A stretch of 64,000 bases of DNA, taken from contig NZ_CAXUQH020000001.1 of NCBI RefSeq assembly GCF_964253085.1, positions 5,580,001 to 5,644,000 on the forward strand, in the 5' to 3' direction. The first letter of the stretch is position 1, and the number at the start of each line of letters is the position of its first letter. Positions 52,946 through 60,562 of the stretch are shown in pieces. Source of the stretch: Paenibacillus_E sp964253085. GTDB taxonomy: Bacteria > Bacillota > Bacilli > Paenibacillales > NBRC-103111. Position numbers and translations under genes: made by a program. Under the pieces are notes generated by a model. It had not been told where the DNA came from, ran no database searches, and saw only the letters and a program-made list of their open reading frames with translations.

Positions 52946-53599
52946 TTAGTTTCTGTTGATTCCCGCGATAGAAGCGATGAATCGCAAAATGTAAAGGAAC
53001 AAGTTAATAAAATCAAGATAAATATTCAATGCGGCAAGCGGAACGGCTTCCGCTGCAACACCGTTACGATACTGAGCTACATCATAGAGCACCCAGCCAC
53101 TGAAGATCAGAATCCCCACCATGGACCATACCAAATTCATCATGGATCCAAAGTGTAAGAACATACCGAGCACACTCATTAGTACAAGTCCAATCGTTCC
53201 TGCAAATAAGAATCCACCTAAGAAGCTAAAGTCACGTTGGGAGCGGTGAGCATAGAAGGCCAATGATCCAAAAATCGCTGCCGTTGCAAAAAAAGCACCC
53301 GACACCACGCTAGCCCCCAGTTGACCGCCGTACGCCATGATGACCGGATATAGCGTTACCCCCGAAATGGCTGTAAATGCGTAGAGAAAGCCGTAGCCGA
53401 TATTTTTGCCGCGAATACGAATCACGATAGCTGCTACCAGCATCGCGACCTCTGCAATGACGAAAAGCATAACCATGGATGGCGGTACAACCATCGCTCC
53501 GATCAATGTTCCAAGAAATGAAACCAATAGGGAAATGGCAAACGTTTGAAGCACATGTGCAAAGCTGCCGGATTGTGTAATCGTAACGGTTCTATCCAT
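52946..53599 (-). CDS. Bax inhibitor-1/YetJ family membrane protein
   Basis: Protein of 217 residues with about seven transmembrane helices. Family features: GSMMNLVWSMVGILIFSGWV followed by LYDVAQYRNG, and the end AALNIYLDFINLFLYILRFI. The Asp pair near the C-terminal helices (YDVAQ and LDFINL) corresponds to the pH-sensing diaspartyl site of YetJ, a calcium leak channel. Start: AAAGGAG lies about 8 nt before the ATG at 53599 (MDRTVTI); the frame 12 codons longer lacks a ribosome site. Confidence 0.9.
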   Translation of the reverse strand: MDRTVTITQSGSFAHVLQTFAISLLVSFLGTLIGAMVVPPSMVMLFVIAEVAMLVAAIVIRIRGKNIGYGFLYAFTAISGVTLYPVIMAYGGQLGASVVSGAFFATAAIFGSLAFYAHRSQRDFSFLGGFLFAGTIGLVLMSVLGMFLHFGSMMNLVWSMVGILIFSGWVLYDVAQYRNGVAAEAVPLAALNIYLDFINLFLYILRFIASIAGINRN

Positions 53600-53696
53600 C
53601 AAATTCAGCTCCTTTAGAAATAAAGAAATGTACAATCTATCCTATGTATTATACCTGTAATTCATGAAAACCGCTACAGGGGGGCGGTTGGACATC

Positions 53697-53732
53697 AAAA
53701 CACCCTTTTCTGAGAGCCAGAAAAGGGTGTTT
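53697..53732 (-). terminator. Terminator after tRNA-Leu
   Basis: AAACACCCTTTTCT / AGAAAAGGGTGTTT stem with an 8-nt loop, immediately downstream of the tRNA 3' end on the minus strand, ending in TTTTG. Confidence 0.85.
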
Positions 53733-53738
53733 CATTGA

Positions 53739-53822
53739 TGCGATCAAGAGGACTCGAACCTCCACGGGGGTAAGCCCACACGGACCTGAACCGTGCGCGT
53801 CTGCCAATTCCGCCATGATCGC
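53739..53822 (-). tRNA. tRNA-Leu(CAG)
   Basis: 84-nt cloverleaf: acceptor GCGATCA / TGATCGC with discriminator A; D-loop GGCGGAATTGGCAGAC; anticodon stem CACGG / CCGTG around TTCAGGT, anticodon CAG; a long variable arm typical of class II tRNAs; T-loop GGTTCGAGTCC. The 3' CCA is not encoded (ATCA follows), so it is added after transcription. Confidence 0.95.
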
Positions 53823-53933
53823 GTTTACAAAATTAATATACCATGTGATGCAAAAGCTCGTCAATGAACTTTTGCTTCTTAGGTATAATTCGGTGACCAC
53901 TTCCTAACCCTAATCCCAAAGGAGGTATGATCT

Positions 53934-54119
53934 ATGGATAAAGAAGAAATCAAAGCATTAGAGCCGAAATATACAGGCAATCAGCGTCATTTAACCGAGG
54001 GTGAAGCACAAGCGATCGTTCATGATCCAAACTTCAAAAGCGAGGATGACGATGGCGAAATCTCTGAAATCGACGCGCTTGCTGCAGGCCTCGCCTACGG
54101 CGTGTTCCGCAGAACGTAG
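53934..54119 (+). CDS. Small acidic unrecognised protein
   Basis: Protein of 61 residues, strongly acidic in the middle (FKSEDDDGEISEIDALAAGL). AAAGGAGG is well placed 8 nt before the ATG, and a terminator follows. No membrane segment. Function unknown, but the ribosome site and composition make it a credible gene. Confidence 0.7.
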   Translation: MDKEEIKALEPKYTGNQRHLTEGEAQAIVHDPNFKSEDDDGEISEIDALAAGLAYGVFRRT

Positions 54120-54138
54120 ATAAGCATATTGCACAAAC

Positions 54139-54190
54139 GAGGAGGGTTCCTAAAGCCATCAATATGGCTGGGGCCCTCTTTGCATTTTTT
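54139..54190 (+). terminator. Terminator after the 61-residue protein gene
   Basis: GAGGG and AGCCAT arms pair with ATGGCT and CCCTC across a 4-nt loop, followed by TTTGCATTTTTTT. Confidence 0.75.
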
Positions 54191-54326
54191 TAAAAGCGAA
54201 ACGTGCTTCGGGCTTCGGTGACATGGTTATTCGACACTCCAGGACTCATCAATTTCGCACCAACTCGATCCTAAAGGTTGCACTTTTGCACGCATTCATC
54301 CGTGTTTAGCCCTTTAGCGCGCGGAG

Positions 54327-54439
54327 GCGCAGGCGATTCTGCTCCTTTCGCTACTGTAAGCGTGCTTTTCACCGTTACAGCGCCAAGCGCAGGCGATTCT
54401 GCCTATTCCGCAGCTGTAAGCGTGTTTCACGCACGTTAC
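54327..54439 (+). repeat. Two imperfect direct repeats with 60-bp period
   Basis: GCGCAGGCGATTCTGC begins at 54327 and 54387, each followed by a CTGTAAGCGTG word and ending in CGTTAC. Unit two overlaps the end of the cbiZ gene. The rest of the gap 54191-54326 holds no gene that I can support. Confidence 0.6.
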
Positions 54440-55164
54440 CCCTGCGAATGCGCCGCAGCGCGCCTGCTCATTTCAAGCTCATATAACTGTCCAGAAGCTA
54501 GGATAGCTTCATGAACCGTTCTGCCAATCAAGTACCCCAGCGTCGTCGCAGTACCTGCATAGCGGTATGTCGTTCCTCTGCCCGTTGCCGCAATCAACAC
54601 AGCATCTGTCGACGTGCCTGTTGCGATTTGCCCATTAATGGTGATGTTCAAAGACTGAAGAGCGGCTGCTTTGGCTTCGGTGGCGGTAATAACCGCATTC
54701 ACCATCGCAGCGTCGGTCAAGCTTCCCTCGATAACAACTATTGTGTTAATCGTACCTGGGTAGAGCGAGGTAGCTGGCAGTATGGCACCTGCTCGTGCTT
54801 TATTTCCCAGTCCGACGGTCACCCATGCGGCAACACGAAGTGATTCGTCCTCATTTACCGCGTCTATAGGCTGCACCCCACGCTCTTCCTCTGGAGGCCA
54901 AGCCAATTCGCTAAATCCAACATCCTTGACCCACGCCGCGGTAAGCATACCAGCCGTATCTTTCGGATCCATACCTTCTCGAGTAATGAAAGCCTCCATC
55001 TCCACCAGCGGGTCGGTCTCGTTATACGTCTTATCCACTTGTCGATTCATCAAAACCCGATGGTGACCAAATCCACCACCCCACGGAGAAGAATTCAATG
55101 TTCGCAAGGGATTTTCACTTGTAACCTGCATATACCGTCCGTGTGGCGAATGCACCTGCTTCAT
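54436..55164 (-). CDS. cbiZ: Adenosylcobinamide amidohydrolase, CbiZ family
   Basis: Protein of about 242 residues. CbiZ hydrolyses adenosylcobinamide or pseudo-B12 to adenosylcobyric acid so that imported corrinoids can be rebuilt. Family segments: LRTLNSSPWGGGFGHHRVLM, DTAGMLTAAWVKDVG, ARAGAILPATSLYPGTINTI, TDAAMVNAVITATEAKAAAL and GTSTDAVLIAATGRG. Corrinoid remodelling fits a genome using B12-dependent ribonucleotide reductase (39667-42306). Start is uncertain: ATG at 55164 (MKQVHS) has only GGTGTGAG upstream, and longer forms to 55227 would overlap the preceding gene. Confidence 0.82.
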   Translation of the reverse strand: MKQVHSPHGRYMQVTSENPLRTLNSSPWGGGFGHHRVLMNRQVDKTYNETDPLVEMEAFITREGMDPKDTAGMLTAAWVKDVGFSELAWPPEEERGVQPIDAVNEDESLRVAAWVTVGLGNKARAGAILPATSLYPGTINTIVVIEGSLTDAAMVNAVITATEAKAAALQSLNITINGQIATGTSTDAVLIAATGRGTTYRYAGTATTLGYLIGRTVHEAILASGQLYELEMSRRAAAHSQG

Positions 55165-55201
55165 ACTCACACCCGTTATTATGCTTCTCTTGAGATCTCC
55201 C

Positions 55202-55465
55202 TCACTCTGCATCATCGGACAGATCATCCGGCGCTATCGTTTCCTGAGGCAACATGAACGCTGGCGGCCTTTCGTTCTCATAGGGCTGATACACGTAACC
55301 GCGGGCAAGCTTGACGACTCTTCGGTTTTTTTTGCGAATAAGAACCGTCTCATCATCCCAAGCCACAACAATGCCGCGAACATCGTTCGCAGGGCTGACA
55401 TCTCTAATGACACGCAGTAGTGTGCTATCTACGCGATATTGATCCAATTGTTCTTCAGTAATCAT
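55202..55465 (-). CDS. Small unrecognised protein upstream of cbiZ
   Basis: Protein of 87 residues. It begins with a helix (MITEEQLDQYRVDSTLLRVI), then an SH3-like strand set (VRGIVVAWDDETVLIRKKNR, RVVKLARGYVYQPYENE), and an acidic tail. It lies about 40 nt before cbiZ, so the two are probably co-transcribed. No signal or membrane segment. Function unknown. Confidence 0.6.
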   Translation of the reverse strand: MITEEQLDQYRVDSTLLRVIRDVSPANDVRGIVVAWDDETVLIRKKNRRVVKLARGYVYQPYENERPPAFMLPQETIAPDDLSDDAE

Positions 55466-55637
55466 CTATTTAACCCTCCATCGTAAGTATTGAAAAAATA
55501 TGTACGTAGATAGCATACACCAATTTGCGATTCGGTGAAACTTTACATAAATCCATTCATCTTCGGTTAACTTAACGAGGACGAGGCACAAGATAAGGCA
55601 ATGGCTAACTCATGCCTACCGTAAGGGGGACATTTCA

Positions 55638-55955
55638 ATGGAAAAGAGAACGTACTACATCAATGTAGGCACGGGAGAAGTACTCGAAGATAGCACAGCA
55701 CTCGATTATGAATTTGAAATATCAGCAACAGAAGATGATATCGCCAAGCTTCAGGAGCTTTTTGAGGAAACCGACAATTCGTCTCAAGGCAGCTACGGGA
55801 CTTCCTGGCTCCCCTGGAAAGTTTATTACTCCAATGAAACGAATCAGGAATATGATTACTATTTAACCGAGGTGTATCGTACGCTGCACCGACTTGGTTC
55901 TGAGCAGACCAAAAGGCATATCGAAACCATGAACGTGTTAGAAAATGGCATCTAG
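55638..55955 (+). CDS. Unrecognised 105-residue protein
   Basis: Cytoplasmic acidic protein (RTYYINVGTGEVLEDSTALD; YEFEISATEDDIAKLQELFE) with a C-terminal helix. AAGGGGG lies before the ATG and a terminator follows. The YYINVGTGE opening recalls small conserved Bacillales proteins, but I cannot name a family. Confidence 0.7.
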   Translation: MEKRTYYINVGTGEVLEDSTALDYEFEISATEDDIAKLQELFEETDNSSQGSYGTSWLPWKVYYSNETNQEYDYYLTEVYRTLHRLGSEQTKRHIETMNVLENGI

Positions 55956-55974
55956 CTCTCCACTTGCAAAACAT

Positions 55975-56013
55975 AAAAAGGCCAAGAATCCCTACGGAAT
56001 TCATTGGCCTTTT
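55975..56013. terminator. Bidirectional terminator
   Basis: AAAAAGGCCAA / TTGGCCTTTT stem with an 18-nt loop, between convergent genes ending at 55955 and 56029. Confidence 0.85.
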
Positions 56014-56028
56014 GTCATATATGGTTTA

Positions 56029-56355
56029 TTAACTAACATGCTCTTTCGAATCATTCGTTTCAAACCAGAAATCAAGGACTTTGCTTGACATCACACGTTT
56101 CTTAATATAATCCGATTGTGCAACAGAGAACTGCTGCTCCCACTCGATTGTTAGCTCCGTACAAAGCTTCACGATTGTTAACAACTCGGACCAGGCTACA
56201 TAGCGCTTATACCAGAAAAATTGAGGGTGTTCAATCATATACGGATACAGGTCATCAAACTCTGTATGTTTACAATCAAGCGCACGTTCAAAGTGAGTCT
56301 TTGCTTCCCCTAGCTTTGTCATAAAATAGTCAATGGAACCATTTTCGATACCCAT
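56029..56355 (-). CDS. Unrecognised 108-residue helical protein
   Basis: Predicted mostly helical soluble protein, rich in Tyr, Trp and Phe (DDLYPYMIEHPQFFWYKRYV; ELLTIVKLCTELTIEWEQQF). AGGAGGCTG lies upstream of the ATG. It stands between a terminator and xpt. No family recognised. Confidence 0.7.
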   Translation of the reverse strand: MGIENGSIDYFMTKLGEAKTHFERALDCKHTEFDDLYPYMIEHPQFFWYKRYVAWSELLTIVKLCTELTIEWEQQFSVAQSDYIKKRVMSSKVLDFWFETNDSKEHVS

Positions 56356-56435
56356 AGATGTCAGCCTCCTCTCTTACCTTGTAATCATTATAAAGGATAA
56401 ATCCGTTTCAGGGAAGTCATTGTCATCATGTAAAA

Positions 56436-57005
56436 TCAGTCAAAAGTGATCTGCCCATTAGCTAGTGAAGCAATACGAGCGAGTGACTCTACGCGAATAC
56501 CACGTTCACGAATGGATTTACCGCCATTTTGAAAGGATTTCTCAACAACAATACCGACACCGACAAGCTCTGCTTCTGCTTTTTCCACAATGCGAATTAA
56601 GCCGCGTGCTGCATCCCCATTGGCGATAAAATCATCAATCAATAGGATACGCTCCCCTTTTTGAAGCAAATGTGACGATACCATAATATCAGTAACAATT
56701 CCTTTGGTAAAAGAAGGAACACGTTCACTATACGTATCTTGATCCATCGTCAACGTCTTTTTGCGACGAGCAAATACCATTGGCACTCCAAGTTGCAAAG
56801 CCGTCGTGTACGCAATAGGAATACCGGAAGATTCCACAGTCAACACTTTGTCTGGCTTTGTTTCTCTAAACAATCTTGCAAATTCTTTCCCCATCTCCAT
56901 GATGAGTACAGGATCTACCTGGTGATTCAAAATGACATCAAGTTTAAGTACTTGATCAGAAGCAACGACGCCGACCTCTAAGATCCGCTGTTTTAATAAC
57001 TCCAT
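56436..57005 (-). CDS. xpt: Xanthine phosphoribosyltransferase
   Basis: Converts xanthine and PRPP to XMP in purine salvage. 189 residues, normal length. Motifs: MELLKQRILEVGVVASDQVL at the N-terminus, TVESSGIPIAYTTALQLGVP, and the PRPP-binding loop ILLIDDFIANGDAARGLI. GGGGGCC lies before the ATG. Bacillus xpt has a guanine riboswitch; I looked for one in 57006-57160 and did not find its core. Confidence 0.95.
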   Translation of the reverse strand: MELLKQRILEVGVVASDQVLKLDVILNHQVDPVLIMEMGKEFARLFRETKPDKVLTVESSGIPIAYTTALQLGVPMVFARRKKTLTMDQDTYSERVPSFTKGIVTDIMVSSHLLQKGERILLIDDFIANGDAARGLIRIVEKAEAELVGVGIVVEKSFQNGGKSIRERGIRVESLARIASLANGQITFD

Positions 57006-57270
57006 GAAATCGGCCCCCTATAGCTGTCTATTATGAGTAAGTTACCATATTGCTCCCGCCTCTTTCAAGTCCATTTAGAAAATAACAAAAAACACTGAAA
57101 CTTTTTGGTCTTCTACGGTGTCTATATATATATGAGGATTTCATTCAAATGGAATTCGTTCTAGAATTGCTCACATTTGGGCACGAAGATGCATTGAAAA
57201 CCTTCGATAAAACAGTATCATTAATCTTACTAATATTTTTCACTCAACTACTCCTCGGAGGAAAGGAAAG
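57006..57270. other. Divergent gap upstream of xpt and the lipoprotein gene
   Basis: No gene seen. On the minus strand TTGAAA about 18 bp before TAACTT (near 57040-57070) is a weak promoter candidate for xpt. ATATATATA at 57124-57132 is a possible -10 area. Confidence 0.35.
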
Positions 57271-57987
57271 ATGGCAATGAACAACCTAATTAGACCCATC
57301 CTTGTAGGCTGTATGCCTGTTGCAATTGCATCATTCTTGGTGACTGGATGCCAAGAATCATCTGCTCCTGCTCCAAAGGCTACCATAGACGTAACAACAA
57401 CGTATGTACCTTCACAGGTACACCAGGAATCGTCGCCTCCGATTATCGTCGCAACCCCGACGGCAACACCTGCGGTAGACGAAAGCATTAAGCATGAAGC
57501 TCAAGTGGCTGGTATTACCAAAGTAGATCAAGGCGATACTTCCCCATCGCAAGTTTTCACAAGTCCGAAGCCGACCGCTAAGCCGAAGGTTAAAGCTGAG
57601 GATGCTTATCAGCAAGAAAAGCCGACCCTGATGGGATTAAAACTTGGCACTCCAAAAGCTGCAGTACTGGAACGTTTTGGGAAAGTGAAGAAGCAATTTG
57701 TCATGGAAGAAGACAACATTGAGGTTTATGATTTCACGGACTTTTCGGTTGGTTTCAATAGCAAAGGAACGCTTGAATTCGTCGATGTACATTCGGTTGA
57801 TATTGACCCAGGATTGCACGGCTTACGCTTAGGACAAAGTCAACAGGATGCAATCGCCATCCTAGGCAAGCCTGATACGAACTCCACCTATGTGCTGTCT
57901 TATAAAGCGCAAGGTACCTTGCTCAAAATCGATATTGACCCGCATGACAATACGATCCAATCCATTAAGCTTTTTGCAAACTCTTAA
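57271..57987 (+). CDS. Lipoprotein with C-terminal repeat of an SmpA/YjgB-like fold
   Basis: Protein of 238 residues: signal peptide with lipobox LVTGC, a Thr/Pro/Ala-rich spacer to about residue 125, then two similar units beginning MGLKLGTPKAAVLERFGKVK and LHGLRLGQSQQDAIAILGKP. Each has the G-x-x-K/R-x-G-x-x-x-x-x-V-x-x-x-x-G-x-P/V pattern of small BamE/SmpA-like domains. Probable outer-surface protein; function unknown. AGGAAAG lies before the ATG. Confidence 0.78.
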   Translation: MAMNNLIRPILVGCMPVAIASFLVTGCQESSAPAPKATIDVTTTYVPSQVHQESSPPIIVATPTATPAVDESIKHEAQVAGITKVDQGDTSPSQVFTSPKPTAKPKVKAEDAYQQEKPTLMGLKLGTPKAAVLERFGKVKKQFVMEEDNIEVYDFTDFSVGFNSKGTLEFVDVHSVDIDPGLHGLRLGQSQQDAIAILGKPDTNSTYVLSYKAQGTLLKIDIDPHDNTIQSIKLFANS

Positions 57988-58008
57988 TTCCTACACAATC
58001 ATTAAAAC

Positions 58009-58057
58009 AAAAGACCATGAATTCAGCCTTAAAGGTTGAATTTCATGGTCTTTTTTT
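58009..58057. terminator. Bidirectional terminator
   Basis: AAAGACCATGAATTCA / TGAATTTCATGGTCTTT stem (one bulge) with T7. It overlaps the last codons of the DedA-family gene. Confidence 0.85.
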
Positions 58058-58678
58058 CGGCTTTCGTTTCAGTACAACAACGTGATGGTTGCGAAAACGA
58101 AGGTAGATCAATACCCCAATAGCAGCTAGTATGACCAATATGAATAATGAAATACCCATATAGGTATGAAACAAATGTAAGAAACTTTCAAAATTATTGC
58201 CGATAAATCGGCCCAACGTCACAAAGGTTGTACACCAGAGCAGCGCCCCGGTTCCCGCATACAAAATATACTTATAAAACTTCACACCGCTAACGCCAGA
58301 CAAATAACAAGTGAAATGACGAACGCCAGGTACGAAATATCCGAAGAAAACCGTCCACAGACCGTATTTCTTAAACCAGCCTTCCGCCCTCTCGATTCGG
58401 CTCGGTGTCAGCTTCACCCATTTGCCATACCGATTCAGAAACGGTTTACCTACACGATGACCGATGAAATAACTAACTGTCATGCCCGTCATTGTCCCTG
58501 CATAAATAACGGCTAGTGTTGGGCCGAAGTCAAAAGGGCCTCCCCAAGCGGTCAAAGAGCCAATGAAGACCATTAAGGTCTCATCAGGAATTGGAACGCC
58601 AAGCATCCCAGCAGACAACAATAGATATAAGGCAACGTAGCCATATTGGCTAATAAAATCAAACAGGAATTCCTTCAC
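58043..58678 (-). CDS. DedA/VTT family membrane protein
   Basis: Integral membrane protein of 211 residues with the VTT domain: GVPIPDETLMVFIGSLTAWG, GTMTGMTVSYFIGHRVGKPF, YFVPGVRHFTCYLSGVSGVK and a final long helix before a basic tail (LKRKPKKRP). DedA proteins move lipids between leaflets (undecaprenyl phosphate or phospholipid). The conserved Glu of PDET and Arg of PGVRH are present. Lone gene. Confidence 0.92.
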   Translation of the reverse strand: MKEFLFDFISQYGYVALYLLLSAGMLGVPIPDETLMVFIGSLTAWGGPFDFGPTLAVIYAGTMTGMTVSYFIGHRVGKPFLNRYGKWVKLTPSRIERAEGWFKKYGLWTVFFGYFVPGVRHFTCYLSGVSGVKFYKYILYAGTGALLWCTTFVTLGRFIGNNFESFLHLFHTYMGISLFILVILAAIGVLIYLRFRNHHVVVLKRKPKKRP

Positions 58679-58822
58679 AACCTACACTCTCCTGAGTTTA
58701 ACTTCAACTGCCTCGTAGCTGCGCAATCAGACTTAAGCAGGGCTTGCCCTAAGTAACAGTCATGCAAGCTTATGTACAAACATACCTTGTACTATATCAA
58801 ACGAAAGAAAGCGAGGCAATAT

Positions 58823-59863
58823 ATGCGAAATCGTGCACAGATTGTCCGTGTCGCCTTCACCTACATTGGAACTGTCGTTGGGGCTGGCTTTGCTTCCGGG
58901 CAAGAAATTCTTCAATTTTTCACTCGCTATGGCTCGCTGGCAACTTTAACGATTGCTTTATCTACCGTGTTGTTCATATGGATTGGCATACAACTTATGC
59001 TTATGGCACATGAAATGAAAGCAGAATCCTATGAGGATTTGAATAAAGTTCTTTTTGGAGAAAAAATCGGGAAATGGATCAGCTTGTTTATGATGGTTGT
59101 TCTTTTTGGCATTACAACCGTTATGTTAGCAGGTGCAGGCACGGTTTTTGAAGAGCAGCTCCATCTCTCCTACACGACAGGGCTTCTGGTCACGCTCGTA
59201 CTCTCTTATGTCATTCTAACACGTGGAATCAAAGCTATTATGACCGTTAACTCCATTGTTGTCCCGATTATGCTGCTCTTCAGCTTCGTCATTGTCGTGT
59301 ACACCTGGCATTCACCCGCGTCAGGCAATTGGCTGCGAATCTCTAGCGATGATTCACTTGTACGCGTTTGGTTTGCACCATTTCTATACACGGCATTTAA
59401 TTTGGCCATGGCACAAGCAGTGCTCGTACCAATGGGAGGCTCCATTCGCGATCGCTCTGTGCTCTATTGGGGCGGGCTGATTGGCGGAGCAGGCATTGGA
59501 CTGCTTCTGTTAGCTGCTCATTATGCCCTTTCCGCACAAATGCCAGGCATCGCTCAATTTGAAATTCCGATGGGAAATATCATGACGAAACTCGGTTATT
59601 TCCCTCAAGTCGCTTATTTGCTCGTTATTTACGGCGAAATCTTCACGACCTTTATTGGTGATGCCTATGGCTTATCCATGCAGCTCCAGCAACGAATCAA
59701 GATACCTCCCAAATTGCTGCTTATCGCCATTTTACTTCTTAGTTACGCCGTCAGCCACATCGGTTTTAAAACGCTATTAACCGCTTTATACCCGCTATTT
59801 GGCGTGGTTAGTGTCGTTTGGCTCGTGTTGATGATCTGGCGTAACCGCAGAAGTACGTTGTAG
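58823..59863 (+). CDS. ykvI: YkvI family membrane transporter
   Basis: Protein of 346 residues with about ten transmembrane helices and an APC/LeuT-like opening (FTYIGTVVGAGFASGQEILQ), which is the unwound-helix glycine motif of the fold. Later landmarks: AQAVLVPMGGSIRDRS and YGEIFTTFIGDAYGLSM. Substrate unknown. Start: AAAGCGAGG lies 7-8 nt before the ATG at 58823 (MRNRAQ); the longer frame from 58772 lacks a ribosome site. Its 3' end overlaps the convergent gene at 59795-60232 by 69 bp. Confidence 0.85.
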   Translation: MRNRAQIVRVAFTYIGTVVGAGFASGQEILQFFTRYGSLATLTIALSTVLFIWIGIQLMLMAHEMKAESYEDLNKVLFGEKIGKWISLFMMVVLFGITTVMLAGAGTVFEEQLHLSYTTGLLVTLVLSYVILTRGIKAIMTVNSIVVPIMLLFSFVIVVYTWHSPASGNWLRISSDDSLVRVWFAPFLYTAFNLAMAQAVLVPMGGSIRDRSVLYWGGLIGGAGIGLLLLAAHYALSAQMPGIAQFEIPMGNIMTKLGYFPQVAYLLVIYGEIFTTFIGDAYGLSMQLQQRIKIPPKLLLIAILLLSYAVSHIGFKTLLTALYPLFGVVSVVWLVLMIWRNRRSTL

Positions 59864-60232
59864 CGTATTCCCTGGCGGGAAGCTGAGTACAACAATCAAA
59901 CGTATGAACAATAGCAGCATACCCATCGTAGAAAGGATAATACCTGTAAGCAAGTAAGCCCAATGGAAATTTGCGATTTCAGTATGATCTCGACCAACTG
60001 CCACAAGCTCTGCAATCATTAATAAAAGTCCTATAATAAATAAACCAACGACAGCGTAATCGATGATCGTCCATCTGGAGAAATAGGTAACTGCAATCTG
60101 GGCTTGGCCAATGGCTCTCGGCGAGGCAGCTTGCTGACGCCAGAGCTGGTGCACCGTCCATGCCGTATAGATGCCGGCACCCGTCACAAACAGACCGACC
60201 ACCGCACCTAGAATAGCTAAAAACAAATTCAT
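59795..60232 (-). CDS. Unrecognised membrane protein (three helices)
   Basis: Protein of 145 residues with an N-terminal anchor (FLAILGAVVGLFVTGAGIYT) and two further helices (YAVVGLFIIGLLLMIAELVA; YLLTGIILSTMGMLLLFIRL), then a polar His/Asn-rich tail. GGAGAGC lies before the ATG. The tail is encoded opposite the end of ykvI, so those residues may be less constrained. Function unknown. Confidence 0.7.
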   Translation of the reverse strand: MNLFLAILGAVVGLFVTGAGIYTAWTVHQLWRQQAASPRAIGQAQIAVTYFSRWTIIDYAVVGLFIIGLLLMIAELVAVGRDHTEIANFHWAYLLTGIILSTMGMLLLFIRLIVVLSFPPGNTLQRTSAVTPDHQHEPNDTNHAK

Positions 60233-60260
60233 TCGCGGGCTCTCCTTTCGTCTTCCTAGG

Positions 60261-60536
60261 CTAGTGCTGACGCAAGCCGTAGATGAGACTTAACGTACAG
60301 ACAAAGCTAATGACTGGAAGCGCATAAAGCAAGGGAAGGATTATCACAGGAGGAAGCTTCATCGCAGGAAACCAAATCAACTGCAGACGCTTCCTTTCCG
60401 TCTCCCCATCCTCTAGTTCTCCCTTATGAGCTCGAAGCGTGTCAGAGGCTCCCTCATTCCACTGAATCTTCCCTTTTTTCCATCCGACTTGATAGGAAAT
60501 TTCGCGATGATCTTTCCTCTTCTCGTTTCCTTCCAC
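60261..60536 (-). CDS. Small unrecognised membrane protein
   Basis: Protein of 91 residues with a charged N-terminal half (EGNEKRKDHREISYQVGWKK) and one or two C-terminal helices (PPVIILPLLYALPVISFVCT). It follows yhaN by 26 nt in the same direction, so it is probably in that operon; AGGAGGC lies near its start. Function unknown. Confidence 0.6.
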   Translation of the reverse strand: MEGNEKRKDHREISYQVGWKKGKIQWNEGASDTLRAHKGELEDGETERKRLQLIWFPAMKLPPVIILPLLYALPVISFVCTLSLIYGLRQH

Positions 60537-60562
60537 GTTCCAAGCCTCCTATTCTATGCTTT

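Noticed and set aside
57006..57200. Guanine riboswitch upstream of xpt
   Set aside because: Expected from Bacillus, but the conserved purine-aptamer core and its flanking helices are not present.
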